Part shown: piece after piece, positions 17,394-25,629 of the stretch
How the letters are laid out: each line of letters begins with the position of its first letter
How positions within the stretch are numbered: position 1 is the stretch's first letter
Origin: JBDTNL01 sp039933785
GTDB lineage: Bacteria; Acidobacteriota; Thermoanaerobaculia; Multivoradales; JAGPDF01
DNA length: 54,594 nucleotides
NCBI GenBank assembly: GCA_039933785.1
Contig: JBDTNL010000023.1
Coordinates: 1 to 54,594, forward strand
Direction of reading: 5' to 3'
The notes under the pieces: generated by a model
The model's input: only the letters and a program-made list of their open reading frames with translations
What the model was told of the DNA's origin: nothing
Databases searched by the model: none
Position numbers and translations under genes: made by a program

Positions 17394-18713
17394 GTGGCCG
17401 CCGCGGCGCAGCGCGACCTGGCCGCCACCCTGGGCGCGCTGAGGAGCGGGGAGCTCGATCTGCGTCGACGGATCGACGAACTCGCCGCGAGCTTCGACGA
17501 GCGCGAGGCCCGTGTGCTGTCCCTCATGCCGGAGCCGAATCGATTCGAGCGCCTGCATCGCGAAGCGGAGGCCCTGCTCGCCAAGCATCCCGCCCCGGCC
17601 TCGCGCCCGGCTCTCTTTGGCGCGCTGCTCGGAGTGAAGGATGTATTCCGGGTGGACGGTTTCGAGACCAGGGCGGGTAGCCGCCTGCCGCCGTCGACCT
17701 TCGCCGGGCCGGAAGCGTCGTCGGTCACGCGCCTGCGCCGCGCCGGCGCGCTGGTGCTTGGCAAGACAGTGTCGACTGAATTCGCCTATTTCGCTCCCGG
17801 CCCGACGCGGAACCCTCGTGACTCCGCACGCACGCCGGGTGGATCGAGCAGCGGCTCGGCGGCAGCGGTCGGCGCCGGGCTCTGTGATGTAGCGCTAGGC
17901 ACGCAGACTATCGGCTCGGTGACCCGGCCCGCTTCGTTCTGCGGTGTGGTCGGATGCAAGCCGAGCTTCGGGCGTGTGCCGACCGACGGAATCATTCCCT
18001 TGGCGCCGGGCCTCGACCACGTCGGGTGGTTCGCGGCTGAGGTTGCGGGTGCAAGGCTGGTGGCCGCCGAGCTCCTGGAGGCCGCGCCGTCCTCACCGGG
18101 CTCACCCGAGGGCACGCGGCCGCGGCTGGCGATCCCGATCGGGCCCTATCTCGATCGGGCGGACGCCGATGGCCGAAAGCACTTCGAAGGCGCCTGCGAG
18201 CGGCTTCGCTCCCGCGGATACGAAATCGCCGACCTGCCGGCGATGCTCGATTTCGACGAAATCGAGGCGCGGCATCGCCGGATCGTCGCGGCCGAGACCG
18301 CAGCGGTGCACGCCAACTGGTTCGCGGAGTTTCGCGATCTCTACGCACCGCAGACCATCGAGCTGATCGAGCGCGGTCAAAAGATCCCCACGGAGCAGCT
18401 CGAGATCGACCTCGGAGGCCGCAGCGCGCTCCGGCGCGAGCTCGCCGCCCTGCTCGACGGCGCGGGCTGTCAGGCGTGGATCTCGCCGTCCGCGCGTGGA
18501 GTGGCCCCGCTCGGTCTCGCGAGCACCGGCGATCCGGTGATGAACCTCCCGTGGACGCAAGCCGGCCTTCCCACGCTGGGAATTCCCGCGGGCCTTGGCC
18601 AGTCCGGGCTGCCCATCGGCCTGCAGCTCGCCGCCCGCTTCGGCGACGACGCGCCGCTCTTCGCTTGGGCTGAAGCGATCGAACGGACGCTCCAGAAGGG
18701 CTGCCCTACTTGA
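17394..18713 (+). CDS. Amidase-signature family amidase
   Basis: A 439-residue amidase with the Ser-cisSer-Lys triad: K82 in LLGVKDVF, the GGSSSG loop at residues 149-154, and the nucleophile S175 in GTQTIGSVTRPASF, with FCGVVGCKPSFGRVPTDGI following. It hydrolyses a C-N amide bond; in this operon an open-chain amide or ureido acid is a reasonable substrate. GTG 17394 begins one base after the previous stop. The stop overlaps the TTG start of fdrA, so the genes are probably translationally coupled. Confidence 0.88.
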   Translation: MAAAAQRDLAATLGALRSGELDLRRRIDELAASFDEREARVLSLMPEPNRFERLHREAEALLAKHPAPASRPALFGALLGVKDVFRVDGFETRAGSRLPPSTFAGPEASSVTRLRRAGALVLGKTVSTEFAYFAPGPTRNPRDSARTPGGSSSGSAAAVGAGLCDVALGTQTIGSVTRPASFCGVVGCKPSFGRVPTDGIIPLAPGLDHVGWFAAEVAGARLVAAELLEAAPSSPGSPEGTRPRLAIPIGPYLDRADADGRKHFEGACERLRSRGYEIADLPAMLDFDEIEARHRRIVAAETAAVHANWFAEFRDLYAPQTIELIERGQKIPTEQLEIDLGGRSALRRELAALLDGAGCQAWISPSARGVAPLGLASTGDPVMNLPWTQAGLPTLGIPAGLGQSGLPIGLQLAARFGDDAPLFAWAEAIERTLQKGCPT

Positions 18714-20413
18714 GCCTTTCGCCCGTGCTCCGCAGCGTCATCCGCCCCGGTGTCTACTACGACTCGGTAGTACTCATGCGAGTGCAGCGATCCCTGGCCG
18801 CGCTCCCTGATGTTCTGGATGCCGGCGTCGTCATGGCGACGCCTGCGAACCGAGAGATCCTCGCCGCGGGTTCGCTGCTACCGGAGGACCTGGCGAATTC
18901 GCGCGCCGACGATTTGCTGATCGTGATTCGCGCCGCGAGCGCCGCGGCCGCAGAGTATGCGCTGAGCCAGTTGGACGAGTTGCTGCGCGCAAGGCGCACT
19001 GCTTCCGCGGAGTCCTACCGGCCGCATGCGCTCACGACCGCGATTGGCGAGCTGCCCGACGCGCGGTGGGTGATGATTTCGGTCCCCGGAGAGCATGCCG
19101 CGGCGCTTGCCCGCCAAGCACTCGACGAAGGCAAGAACGTGTTCCTCTACAGCGACAACGTGACTCTTACCGAGGAGCTCGAGCTCAAGCAGCTGGCGGG
19201 CGAGCGTGGCCTTCTGATGATGGGGCCTGACTGCGGCACCGCGATCCTCTCAGGTGTCGGATTCGGCTTCGCCAATCGCGTGCGGCGTGGCGGCATTGGA
19301 CTGATCGGCGCGTCGGGAACCGGCCTGCAGGCAATCGCCAGCCGCATCCACGAGCTCGGCGGAGGTCTCTCGCACGCGCTCGGCACCGGCGGCCGCGACT
19401 TGCACCAGGAGATCGGCGGTCTTACCGCGCTCGCCGCGCTAGACCTGCTGAGCCGCGACGAGGAGACGAGAGTCATCGTCTTGGTGTCCAAGCCGCCGGC
19501 GCCCGGGATCGCCACTCGCGTCCTCGCTGCCGCCAGACGGACGGGGAAGCCCGTGGTCGTTCACTTCCTCGGCCAGCCACGACCGGAGCGTCGGGTGGGA
19601 ACGTTGCACTTCGCAACCTCACTCGCGGAGGCGGCCGAGATCGCGGCTGGTCTCGCGGAACAGACGGAACCCGCCGGCGCGAGCTTCGCGAAGTCGTCCC
19701 CGGGTGCGCTCCTTCGCGGGCTCTTTTCCGGTGGCACGCTCGCTGCCGAGGCCTTGCTGGGCCTGCGCGTTTTTCTGCGGACGATCGCGTCGAACGTCGG
19801 TCACGATGCGAGCTATCGCGATACCAGCCAGAACGGTCATCGCCTGCTTGATCTCGGCGATGACGAGTTCACCGTCGGACGGCCGCACCCGATGATCGAC
19901 CTGACGTTGCTTCGCGAACGGATTCGCGCCGCGGCTACCGAGTCCTCGGTCGGCGTAGTACTGCTGGATGTCGTCCTCGGTGACGGCGCGCATGCCGATC
20001 CGGCAAGCGAGCTCGCGCCGGAGATCGCAGCGGGCAAGGCCCTCGCCGCGTCGCAAGGCAGAGCGCTGGAAGTGGTGGTCATCGTGATCGGCACCGAAGG
20101 CGATCCCCAAGACCTCGCCCGGCAGGTTGCGGAGCTGGGAGGGTCGGGAGCGACCGTGGTGCGAAGCGTCGGCGAGGCCATCGAGCGCGTGACCGCCGTG
20201 CTCGCGGTACCCACCGGGGAAAGGTCGGGCCGGCCAGTGCCGATCGAGGCCTTGCGCCCGCCGGTCGCGGTCATCAACGTCGGCCTCGAGTCCTTCCACG
20301 ACAGCCTGGTGGCTCAGGGTGCGGCCACGTTACAAATGGATTGGAAGCCGCCGGCCGGCGGCAATCGTCGGTTGACCGAAATCCTCGCCAAGATGGGAGC
20401 CCCACGCCGATGA
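18710..20413 (+). CDS. fdrA: FdrA family protein (AllF-type carbamoyltransferase subunit)
   Basis: The 567-residue protein matches FdrA in length and order: SVIRPGVYYDSVVLMRVQRS at the start, a succinyl-CoA-ligase-like Rossmann part with LLMMGPDCGTAILSGVGFGF and GGIGLIGASGTGLQ, then LGTGGRDLHQEIGG, RGLFSGGTLAAEALLGL and GRPHPMIDLTLLRERI. In E. coli FdrA (AllF), together with the DUF1116 and DUF2877 proteins, forms an oxamate carbamoyltransferase producing carbamoyl phosphate from a ureido acid. The TTG start overlaps the amidase stop, and the stop overlaps the DUF1116 start. Confidence 0.9.
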   Translation: MSLSPVLRSVIRPGVYYDSVVLMRVQRSLAALPDVLDAGVVMATPANREILAAGSLLPEDLANSRADDLLIVIRAASAAAAEYALSQLDELLRARRTASAESYRPHALTTAIGELPDARWVMISVPGEHAAALARQALDEGKNVFLYSDNVTLTEELELKQLAGERGLLMMGPDCGTAILSGVGFGFANRVRRGGIGLIGASGTGLQAIASRIHELGGGLSHALGTGGRDLHQEIGGLTALAALDLLSRDEETRVIVLVSKPPAPGIATRVLAAARRTGKPVVVHFLGQPRPERRVGTLHFATSLAEAAEIAAGLAEQTEPAGASFAKSSPGALLRGLFSGGTLAAEALLGLRVFLRTIASNVGHDASYRDTSQNGHRLLDLGDDEFTVGRPHPMIDLTLLRERIRAAATESSVGVVLLDVVLGDGAHADPASELAPEIAAGKALAASQGRALEVVVIVIGTEGDPQDLARQVAELGGSGATVVRSVGEAIERVTAVLAVPTGERSGRPVPIEALRPPVAVINVGLESFHDSLVAQGAATLQMDWKPPAGGNRRLTEILAKMGAPRR

Positions 20414-21663
20414 GCGAACGCATCGACATCGACGCCGCGAACCGCACGGCCGTCGACCGCATGACCGCCACGCGCCCGATGCTGATGGGCGTGGAGAAAG
20501 CGGCGGACCTCATTCCCGCCCTTCGCGACCGTCGGCTGCTCCACGCGGGACCGCCGATCGCCTGGGCGCAAATGACCGGGCCTTTGCGGGGCGCGATCCT
20601 CGGTGCCGCATTGTTCGAAGGTTGGGCGAGCGACGAAGCCGCGGCCGCGACCATGGCCGAGCGCGGTGACATCGCCTTCGAGCCCTGCCATCACCACGCG
20701 ACCGTGGGTCCGATGGCCGGCGTCGTGTCCGCTTCGATGTCGGTGTACGTCGTCGAGGACTCGGCTTCGGGCAAGCGCGCGTTCTCGACCCTTAACGAGG
20801 GTTACGGCAAGGTCCTGCGCTACGGAGCCTTCAGCGCCGAGGTGCTCGACCGCTTGCGCTGGATGAACGGCACCATGGCGCCGCTCCTGGCGGAAGCGAT
20901 TCGGGAGGGCGGCGCACTCGACATCCGTGCACTCATCGCCGAGGCCCTGCAGATGGGCGACGAAGGGCACAATCGCAACAAGGCTGGATCGCTGCTCTTC
21001 CTGAAGACTCTGGCTCCCCATCTTCTCAGCGCCAGTGGCCATCTGAAACCGAAGGCGGAGGTGCTGGAGTTCCTGGGCGGCAATGCGCTTTCGGTTCTGA
21101 ATCCGATCATGGCGGCGTGCAAGCTGATGGCCGACGCGGCGCATGGCGTCGAGGGCTCGACGATCGTGTCGACCATGGCGCGCAACGGGACCGAGTTCGG
21201 AATCCGAGTGAGCGGGCTCGGCGACCGCTGGTTCACGGCCCCGTCGTCGGTCCCCGACGGTCTCTACTTCCCAGGCTTCGGGCCGGCCGACGCGAACCCG
21301 GACATCGGCGACAGCACGATCACCGAGACCGTGGGCATCGGCGCCTTCGCGATGGCGGCGGCGCCGGCGATCGTCAGCTTCATCGGCGGAGCCCCAGAGG
21401 ACGCGACGCGCGCCACCCTCGAGATGTACGAGATCACCGCCGGAGAGCATCCGCACTTCACCATTCCGGCCCTGGGTTTTCGCGGCACACCGGTGGGAAT
21501 CGACTTGCGCCGAGTGGTGGAGCTCGGCGTCTCGCCCCGAGTCAACACCGGTATCGCGCACCGCCAGGCCGGCGTCGGCCAAATCGGTGCGGGGCTGGTG
21601 CGGCCGCCGCTCAAAGTGTTCGAAGACGCGCTGCTCGCTTACGCCGAGAAATATGGCTACTAG
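20410..21663 (+). CDS. DUF1116 protein (YlbE/AllG family)
   Basis: The protein is 417 residues, the usual family length. Recognisable conserved segments are LHAGPPIAWAQMTGPLRGAI, FEPCHHHATVGPMAGVVSAS, ALQMGDEGHNRNKAGSLLF and NGTEFGIRVSGLGDRWFTAP. It is the constant partner of FdrA and one of the three components of the oxamate carbamoyltransferase of the allantoin pathway in E. coli. ATG 20410 overlaps the fdrA stop by 4 bases. The gene ends 20 bases before the cyclase gene. Confidence 0.9.
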   Translation: MSERIDIDAANRTAVDRMTATRPMLMGVEKAADLIPALRDRRLLHAGPPIAWAQMTGPLRGAILGAALFEGWASDEAAAATMAERGDIAFEPCHHHATVGPMAGVVSASMSVYVVEDSASGKRAFSTLNEGYGKVLRYGAFSAEVLDRLRWMNGTMAPLLAEAIREGGALDIRALIAEALQMGDEGHNRNKAGSLLFLKTLAPHLLSASGHLKPKAEVLEFLGGNALSVLNPIMAACKLMADAAHGVEGSTIVSTMARNGTEFGIRVSGLGDRWFTAPSSVPDGLYFPGFGPADANPDIGDSTITETVGIGAFAMAAAPAIVSFIGGAPEDATRATLEMYEITAGEHPHFTIPALGFRGTPVGIDLRRVVELGVSPRVNTGIAHRQAGVGQIGAGLVRPPLKVFEDALLAYAEKYGY

Positions 21664-21683
21664 GCTTGAAGGAGGAGAGAACG

Positions 21684-22538
21684 ATGTACGTCCCTTATGA
21701 CATGAGCAAAGTACGGGTCCTCGACCTGTCGCAGAACTTCAGCATGGACTCGCCGGCGTTCGCCTTCTACGAGGGCCCGACGGTGAAGTGGGTGAAGCGC
21801 CTGGCCTTCGAGGGCGTCAACGCGCAATTCATCTCGACTACCAACCACATCGCGACTCATCTCGATTCTCCGATCCACTTCTACGATCCGGGTCCGGACA
21901 TCGCCGGCATTCCGATCCAGACGCTGGTTGGCCCTGCCTGCATCGTTGATCTCGCGGCCATGGGGATCGGCGACTACCAGATCTACGGCCCCGAGCACTT
22001 CGAGGCCTGGGAGAAGAAGACCGGGATCAAGATCGAGCGCGGCGACATCCTGATCATCCACACCGGCTATCACCGCTTCTACAACGAGGATTGGTACAAG
22101 GAGAAGGCGTGCACGGTGCGCGGCGTGGTCGAGGCGACCGCGCATGAACCCGACCTGCCGCGCATGTTCCTCAAGCACCCGGGACCGCAGGCGCGCTTCT
22201 GCGAGTGGATCCTCGATCGCGGCATCCGCTGGCTGGGTGTGGACTGCATCGCCGCCGACCATCCCTTCAACACCAACGTGCGCAAGGCGCGCCCTGATCT
22301 CGTGCCGGAGGTCGAGAAGGCGATCGGCATGACCATGGACCAGGCGTTTCCGTGGCCCGCCGACTACCAGTGCATGCACGTGAAGCTCTTCCCACGCGGA
22401 GTGTTCCATGCCGAGAATGTCGGCGGGCAGATCGACGAGGTGCTCGATCAGCGGGTGTGGTTGGGGTGCTTCCCATTCCGCTTCAAGGGCGGCGAGGCGG
22501 CGTTCGCGCGCATCGTGGCGTTCGTGGAGGAGAAGTAG
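21684..22538 (+). CDS. Cyclase-family metal-dependent hydrolase (isatin hydrolase/kynurenine formamidase-like)
   Basis: The 284-residue protein has the family metal motif HIATHLDSPIHF at residues 55-66 (H55, H59, D61, H65); Ala57 takes the place of the usual Gly. GDILIIHTGYHRFY and WLGVDCIAADHPF are further family elements. Relatives open cyclic amides (isatin, possibly barbiturate-like rings) or cleave N-formyl groups. ATG 21684 follows an excellent GGAGGAG site. Placed between DUF1116 and the Mo subunit, it is the best candidate for ring opening of a hydroxylated heterocycle. Confidence 0.85.
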   Translation: MYVPYDMSKVRVLDLSQNFSMDSPAFAFYEGPTVKWVKRLAFEGVNAQFISTTNHIATHLDSPIHFYDPGPDIAGIPIQTLVGPACIVDLAAMGIGDYQIYGPEHFEAWEKKTGIKIERGDILIIHTGYHRFYNEDWYKEKACTVRGVVEATAHEPDLPRMFLKHPGPQARFCEWILDRGIRWLGVDCIAADHPFNTNVRKARPDLVPEVEKAIGMTMDQAFPWPADYQCMHVKLFPRGVFHAENVGGQIDEVLDQRVWLGCFPFRFKGGEAAFARIVAFVEEK

Positions 22539-22542
22539 GCGG

Positions 22543-24906
22543 ATGGCGAGCCCGGCGACCGGAAGCGTGCTCGGTCAGCGCACCAAGCGCAACGAGGATC
22601 CACGTCTGCTCACCGGGCAGGCGTTGTTCATCGACGACGTGCAAATCGCCGGCATGTTGCATGTCGCGTTCCTGCGCAGCCCGCACGCGCACGCCAAGCT
22701 GGGTGCGATCGACGTCCGTCCGGCGCTCGAGATGGAGGGCGTGGTCGCGGTGATCACGGCCGATGACTTGGGCGCGTACTGGCAGCATGGCCCGCTGCTG
22801 GTGCCGCCGCCGCCCGTTCCTGGGATGGTGTTCAACGAGCGCACGCAGGTGCCGCTCGCGCGCGGGAAGGTCCGGCACGTCGGCGAGCCCATCGCTCTGG
22901 TGGTGGCGGAGAGCCGCTATCTGGCGGAGGACGCGGTCGAGCGGATCTTGGTCGACTACGAGTCACTCCCAGCAGTGGTCGATCTCGAGCAGGCGATGCT
23001 CGCGCCGCCGGCGTTGGTCCACGACGATGTGGGCTCGAACCTTGCCGCGCGCGTGCACCAAAGCAAGGGCGACTATGCCGCGGCTCGTGCCGAGGCCGAT
23101 CTGGTGGTCAAGCGGCGCTTCTCCTACGATCGCGGAGCCGCCGCTGCGATCGAGAATCGCGGCGTCGTGGCGCAGTGGGATCCGCGGGCTCAGCGTCTGA
23201 GCATCTGGGACACGACACAAGCGCCGATTCCGATCCGCAATGGCCTCGCCGGAATGCTCGGGCTCTCCGAACATCAGGTCCGCGTCGTCGCGCCGTTCGT
23301 CGGCGGCGGCTTCGGTCCGAAGATCATGATGTTCTATCCCGAGGAAGTCCTCGTGCCTTGGCTCGCGATTCGGCTCGACCGGCCGGTGAAGTGGATGAGC
23401 GATCGCTCCGAGGACTTCGTGTCGACCACGCAGGAGCGTCTGCAGATCCACGATGCGGAGCTGGCGCTCTCCAAGGACGGGCAGATTCTCGGCATCTGGG
23501 ACCGTTTCCTGCACGACACCGGTGCCTATGATCCGTACGGACTGACCGTGCCGCTCAACAGTCAGTGCACCCTGCTCGGCCCGTACCGGGTGCCGGCTTA
23601 CGACAGCGAATTCCAAGCGGTGTTCACCAACAAGCCGATCGTGACGCCGTATCGCGGCGCCGGCCGGCAGCACGGCGTATTCGTCATCGAGCGCCTGCTC
23701 GATATCGCGGCGCGGCAGCTGGGCCTCGATCGCACCGAGATCCGGCGCCGGAACTACCTGCGTCCGGACGAGTTCCCGCATGTGCACGCGATCACCTACC
23801 AGGACTTCACTCCGCTCACCTACGACAGCGGCAACTACGAGCCCGTACTGCGACAGGCTCTCGAGCGCATCGGCTACGACGAGTTCCTGCGCGAGGAGCA
23901 ACCGAAGGCCCGCGCCGCTGGCCGAAGTCTGGGAATCGGCGTGGTGTCCTACGTCGAAGGCACTGGCATCGGCCCGTTCGAAGGCGCGCGAGTCCAGGTG
24001 CAGACCTCGGGTACGGTGACGGTGGCGACCGGCGTCGGCACCCAGGGCCAGGGGCACTTCACCGTGCTGGCGCAGATTGCTGCGGCGCAGCTCGGTGTGC
24101 AGGTTTCCGACGTCGACGTGGTCACCGGCGATACCGATCAATTCCACTGGGGCACCGGTACCTTCGCGAGCCGCGGCGCCGTGGTGGCGGGGAATGCGGT
24201 TCACGAGGCCGCGAAACTGGTGCGGGCCAAGGCCATCCGTTTCGCCGCGGAGCATTTCGAAGTCGCTCCCGAGGCCATCGAATTGGCGGATGGCGTCGCC
24301 CGCGTGCGCGACACCGATCGCCAAGTGGCGCTCGGCAAGCTCGCGGGCCTGGCCAACCCGATGCGTGGCGCGGTTAAGCCGGGCGCCGAGCCCGGCCTCG
24401 AAGCGACGAGCTACTTCGGCCCCCAGCGCGGTGCCACCGCGAGCGGCTCGCACGCCATGATCCTGGAAGTCGATCGCGAGACCTTGCAGGTGAAGGTTCA
24501 CAAGTACGTCGTCGTCCACGACTGCGGCCGGGTGCTCAACCCGATGCTTGTCGAAGGACAAGTGCATGGTGGTGTGGCGCAGGGTCTCGGCAACTGCTAT
24601 TTCGAGCGGCTGGTGTTCGACGACAACGGCCAGCTGATGACCGCTTCGTTCATGGACTTCCTGCTGCCGACGGCGCTCGATGTGCCCCGTGTCGAAGTGG
24701 GCCACGAAGAGACCGTCGCGACGCAGAATGAGCTCGGCACCAAGGGCGCCGGCGAAGCGGGCGCGATCCCGGTCGGAGCGTTGTTCGCGCAGGCGCTCGA
24801 AGATGCGCTGAATGTGCCGGGGTTCGAGATTCTGGAGATACCGCTCGATCCTGGGCGGCTGTGGGAACTGCTGCGGCAGCATGATTTAGATCGACTTGAC
24901 ATCTGA
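22543..24906 (+). CDS. Molybdenum hydroxylase large (Mo-cofactor) subunit, xanthine dehydrogenase/CoxL family
   Basis: This 787-residue subunit opens with SVLGQRTKRNEDPRLLTGQA and has GGGFGPK at about residue 254, the active-site loop YRGAGRQHG at 370, the C-terminal cofactor loop VVHDCGRVLNPMLVEGQVHGG, and KGAGEAG with the presumed catalytic Glu at E738. The loop YRGAGR rather than AYxCSFR excludes true form-I CO dehydrogenase. It hydroxylates a carbon next to nitrogen in a ring, or an aldehyde. GTG/ATG codons further upstream lie in the cyclase gene. Its partner subunits are at 15990 and 16877. Confidence 0.92.
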   Translation: MASPATGSVLGQRTKRNEDPRLLTGQALFIDDVQIAGMLHVAFLRSPHAHAKLGAIDVRPALEMEGVVAVITADDLGAYWQHGPLLVPPPPVPGMVFNERTQVPLARGKVRHVGEPIALVVAESRYLAEDAVERILVDYESLPAVVDLEQAMLAPPALVHDDVGSNLAARVHQSKGDYAAARAEADLVVKRRFSYDRGAAAAIENRGVVAQWDPRAQRLSIWDTTQAPIPIRNGLAGMLGLSEHQVRVVAPFVGGGFGPKIMMFYPEEVLVPWLAIRLDRPVKWMSDRSEDFVSTTQERLQIHDAELALSKDGQILGIWDRFLHDTGAYDPYGLTVPLNSQCTLLGPYRVPAYDSEFQAVFTNKPIVTPYRGAGRQHGVFVIERLLDIAARQLGLDRTEIRRRNYLRPDEFPHVHAITYQDFTPLTYDSGNYEPVLRQALERIGYDEFLREEQPKARAAGRSLGIGVVSYVEGTGIGPFEGARVQVQTSGTVTVATGVGTQGQGHFTVLAQIAAAQLGVQVSDVDVVTGDTDQFHWGTGTFASRGAVVAGNAVHEAAKLVRAKAIRFAAEHFEVAPEAIELADGVARVRDTDRQVALGKLAGLANPMRGAVKPGAEPGLEATSYFGPQRGATASGSHAMILEVDRETLQVKVHKYVVVHDCGRVLNPMLVEGQVHGGVAQGLGNCYFERLVFDDNGQLMTASFMDFLLPTALDVPRVEVGHEETVATQNELGTKGAGEAGAIPVGALFAQALEDALNVPGFEILEIPLDPGRLWELLRQHDLDRLDI

Positions 24907-24931
24907 TGCCGATCGTACGAGCATCAGATAC
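24896..24931 (+). promoter_or_regulatory. vapBC promoter with inverted-repeat operator
   Basis: TTGACA (24896-24901), a 17-base spacer and GAGCAT (24919-24924) form a promoter whose -10 ends 7 bases before the vapB ATG, predicting a leaderless transcript. Inside it, ATCTGATGC (24901-24909) and GCATCAGAT (24921-24929) are exact 9-base inverted repeats around an 11-base centre containing the palindrome TCGTACGA. This is a natural site for autorepression by a VapB ribbon-helix-helix dimer pair. It overlaps the last codons of the Mo-subunit gene. Confidence 0.6.
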
Positions 24932-25192
24932 ATGAGGACAACCCTGGATCTCGATGCTCCCGTCCTGAAACATCTCAAGAGCCTTCAGGAGGAAACCGGC
25001 AAGTCGCTGGGCCAGCTCGCCTCGGAGCTCCTGGCGGAAGCGCTGGCAAGGCGAGCCGCCCGTCCCCCATCCGGGCCGACCTTCCGCTGGACGACGAAGG
25101 CGATGGGTGCGGTCTTCGACATCGAGGACAAGGAGCGCCTCTACGAAGCACTCGAGAGCGATGACTCCGTGCACGAAGGACCCGCCGTTTGA
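24932..25192 (+). CDS. vapB: VapB-like antitoxin
   Basis: An 86-residue protein beginning MRTTLDLDAPVLKHLKSLQE, a ribbon-helix-helix start, followed by a helix with GKSLGQLASELLAEALARRA and an acidic tail that would wrap the toxin. ATG 24932 is chosen because the inverted repeat lies just upstream. The upstream in-frame codon at 24896 would run through the operator. The stop overlaps the TTG of the PIN gene. It most likely neutralises VapC and represses the pair's own promoter. Confidence 0.8.
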   Translation: MRTTLDLDAPVLKHLKSLQEETGKSLGQLASELLAEALARRAARPPSGPTFRWTTKAMGAVFDIEDKERLYEALESDDSVHEGPAV

Positions 25193-25629
25193 GCTTCGCG
25201 CTCGACGCCAATGTTCTGCTCTACGCCTCCGACCAGGGGAGTCCGTGGCACGCCCCGGCGAGGCGCTTCCTCGATGAGGCGTGCGCCGGCCCGGAGCTTA
25301 TGTACCTGCCTTGGCCCGTCTTGATGGCGTATCTGCGAATCTCGACCCACGCGCGAGTGTTCGCGCTCCCGCTTGCGCCTGCCGAGGCTCAGGGCAACGT
25401 AAGCGAGCTGCTGTCGCTGCCTCACGTACGAGCCCTCGGAGAAAGTGATGGTTTCTGGACGAGCTATCTGCAGAGCGCGAGCGCGTTTGTGACCCGTGGC
25501 AATGCGGTGCCGGATGCGCATGTCGCGGCACTTCTTCTGCACCACGGGGTTCGCACGCTCTACACGCGCGACGCGGACTTTCGTCGATTCCCTGGCCTCC
25601 GGGTCAAGGACCCGTTCGCCGAGGCGTGA
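25189..25629 (+). CDS. vapC: VapC-like PIN-domain toxin
   Basis: The 146-residue PIN domain has D6 in FALDANVLLYA, the WPVLMAYLRISTH segment typical of one VapC branch, D109 in AVPDAHVAALLL, and D128/D130 in YTRDADFRRFPGL. These acidic residues bind Mg for RNA cleavage. The start is TTG at 25189, overlapping the antitoxin stop (TTGA). Its stop overlaps the GTG start of the DUF2877 gene (GTGA), so the toxin gene is physically fused into the catabolic operon. Confidence 0.85.
   Translation: MSFALDANVLLYASDQGSPWHAPARRFLDEACAGPELMYLPWPVLMAYLRISTHARVFALPLAPAEAQGNVSELLSLPHVRALGESDGFWTSYLQSASAFVTRGNAVPDAHVAALLLHHGVRTLYTRDADFRRFPGLRVKDPFAEA

Noticed and set aside
22963..24882. Open frame of 639 codons on the minus strand opposite the Mo-subunit gene
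   Set aside because: Its composition (Arg/His/Asp-rich, no domain) is that of a mirror frame in GC-rich coding DNA; the plus strand has clear Mo-hydroxylase motifs.
22543..24906. Aerobic CO dehydrogenase (form I CoxL)
   Set aside because: The active-site loop reads YRGAGR, not AYxCSFR, and the gene order is not coxMSL; a purine or heterocycle hydroxylase is more likely.
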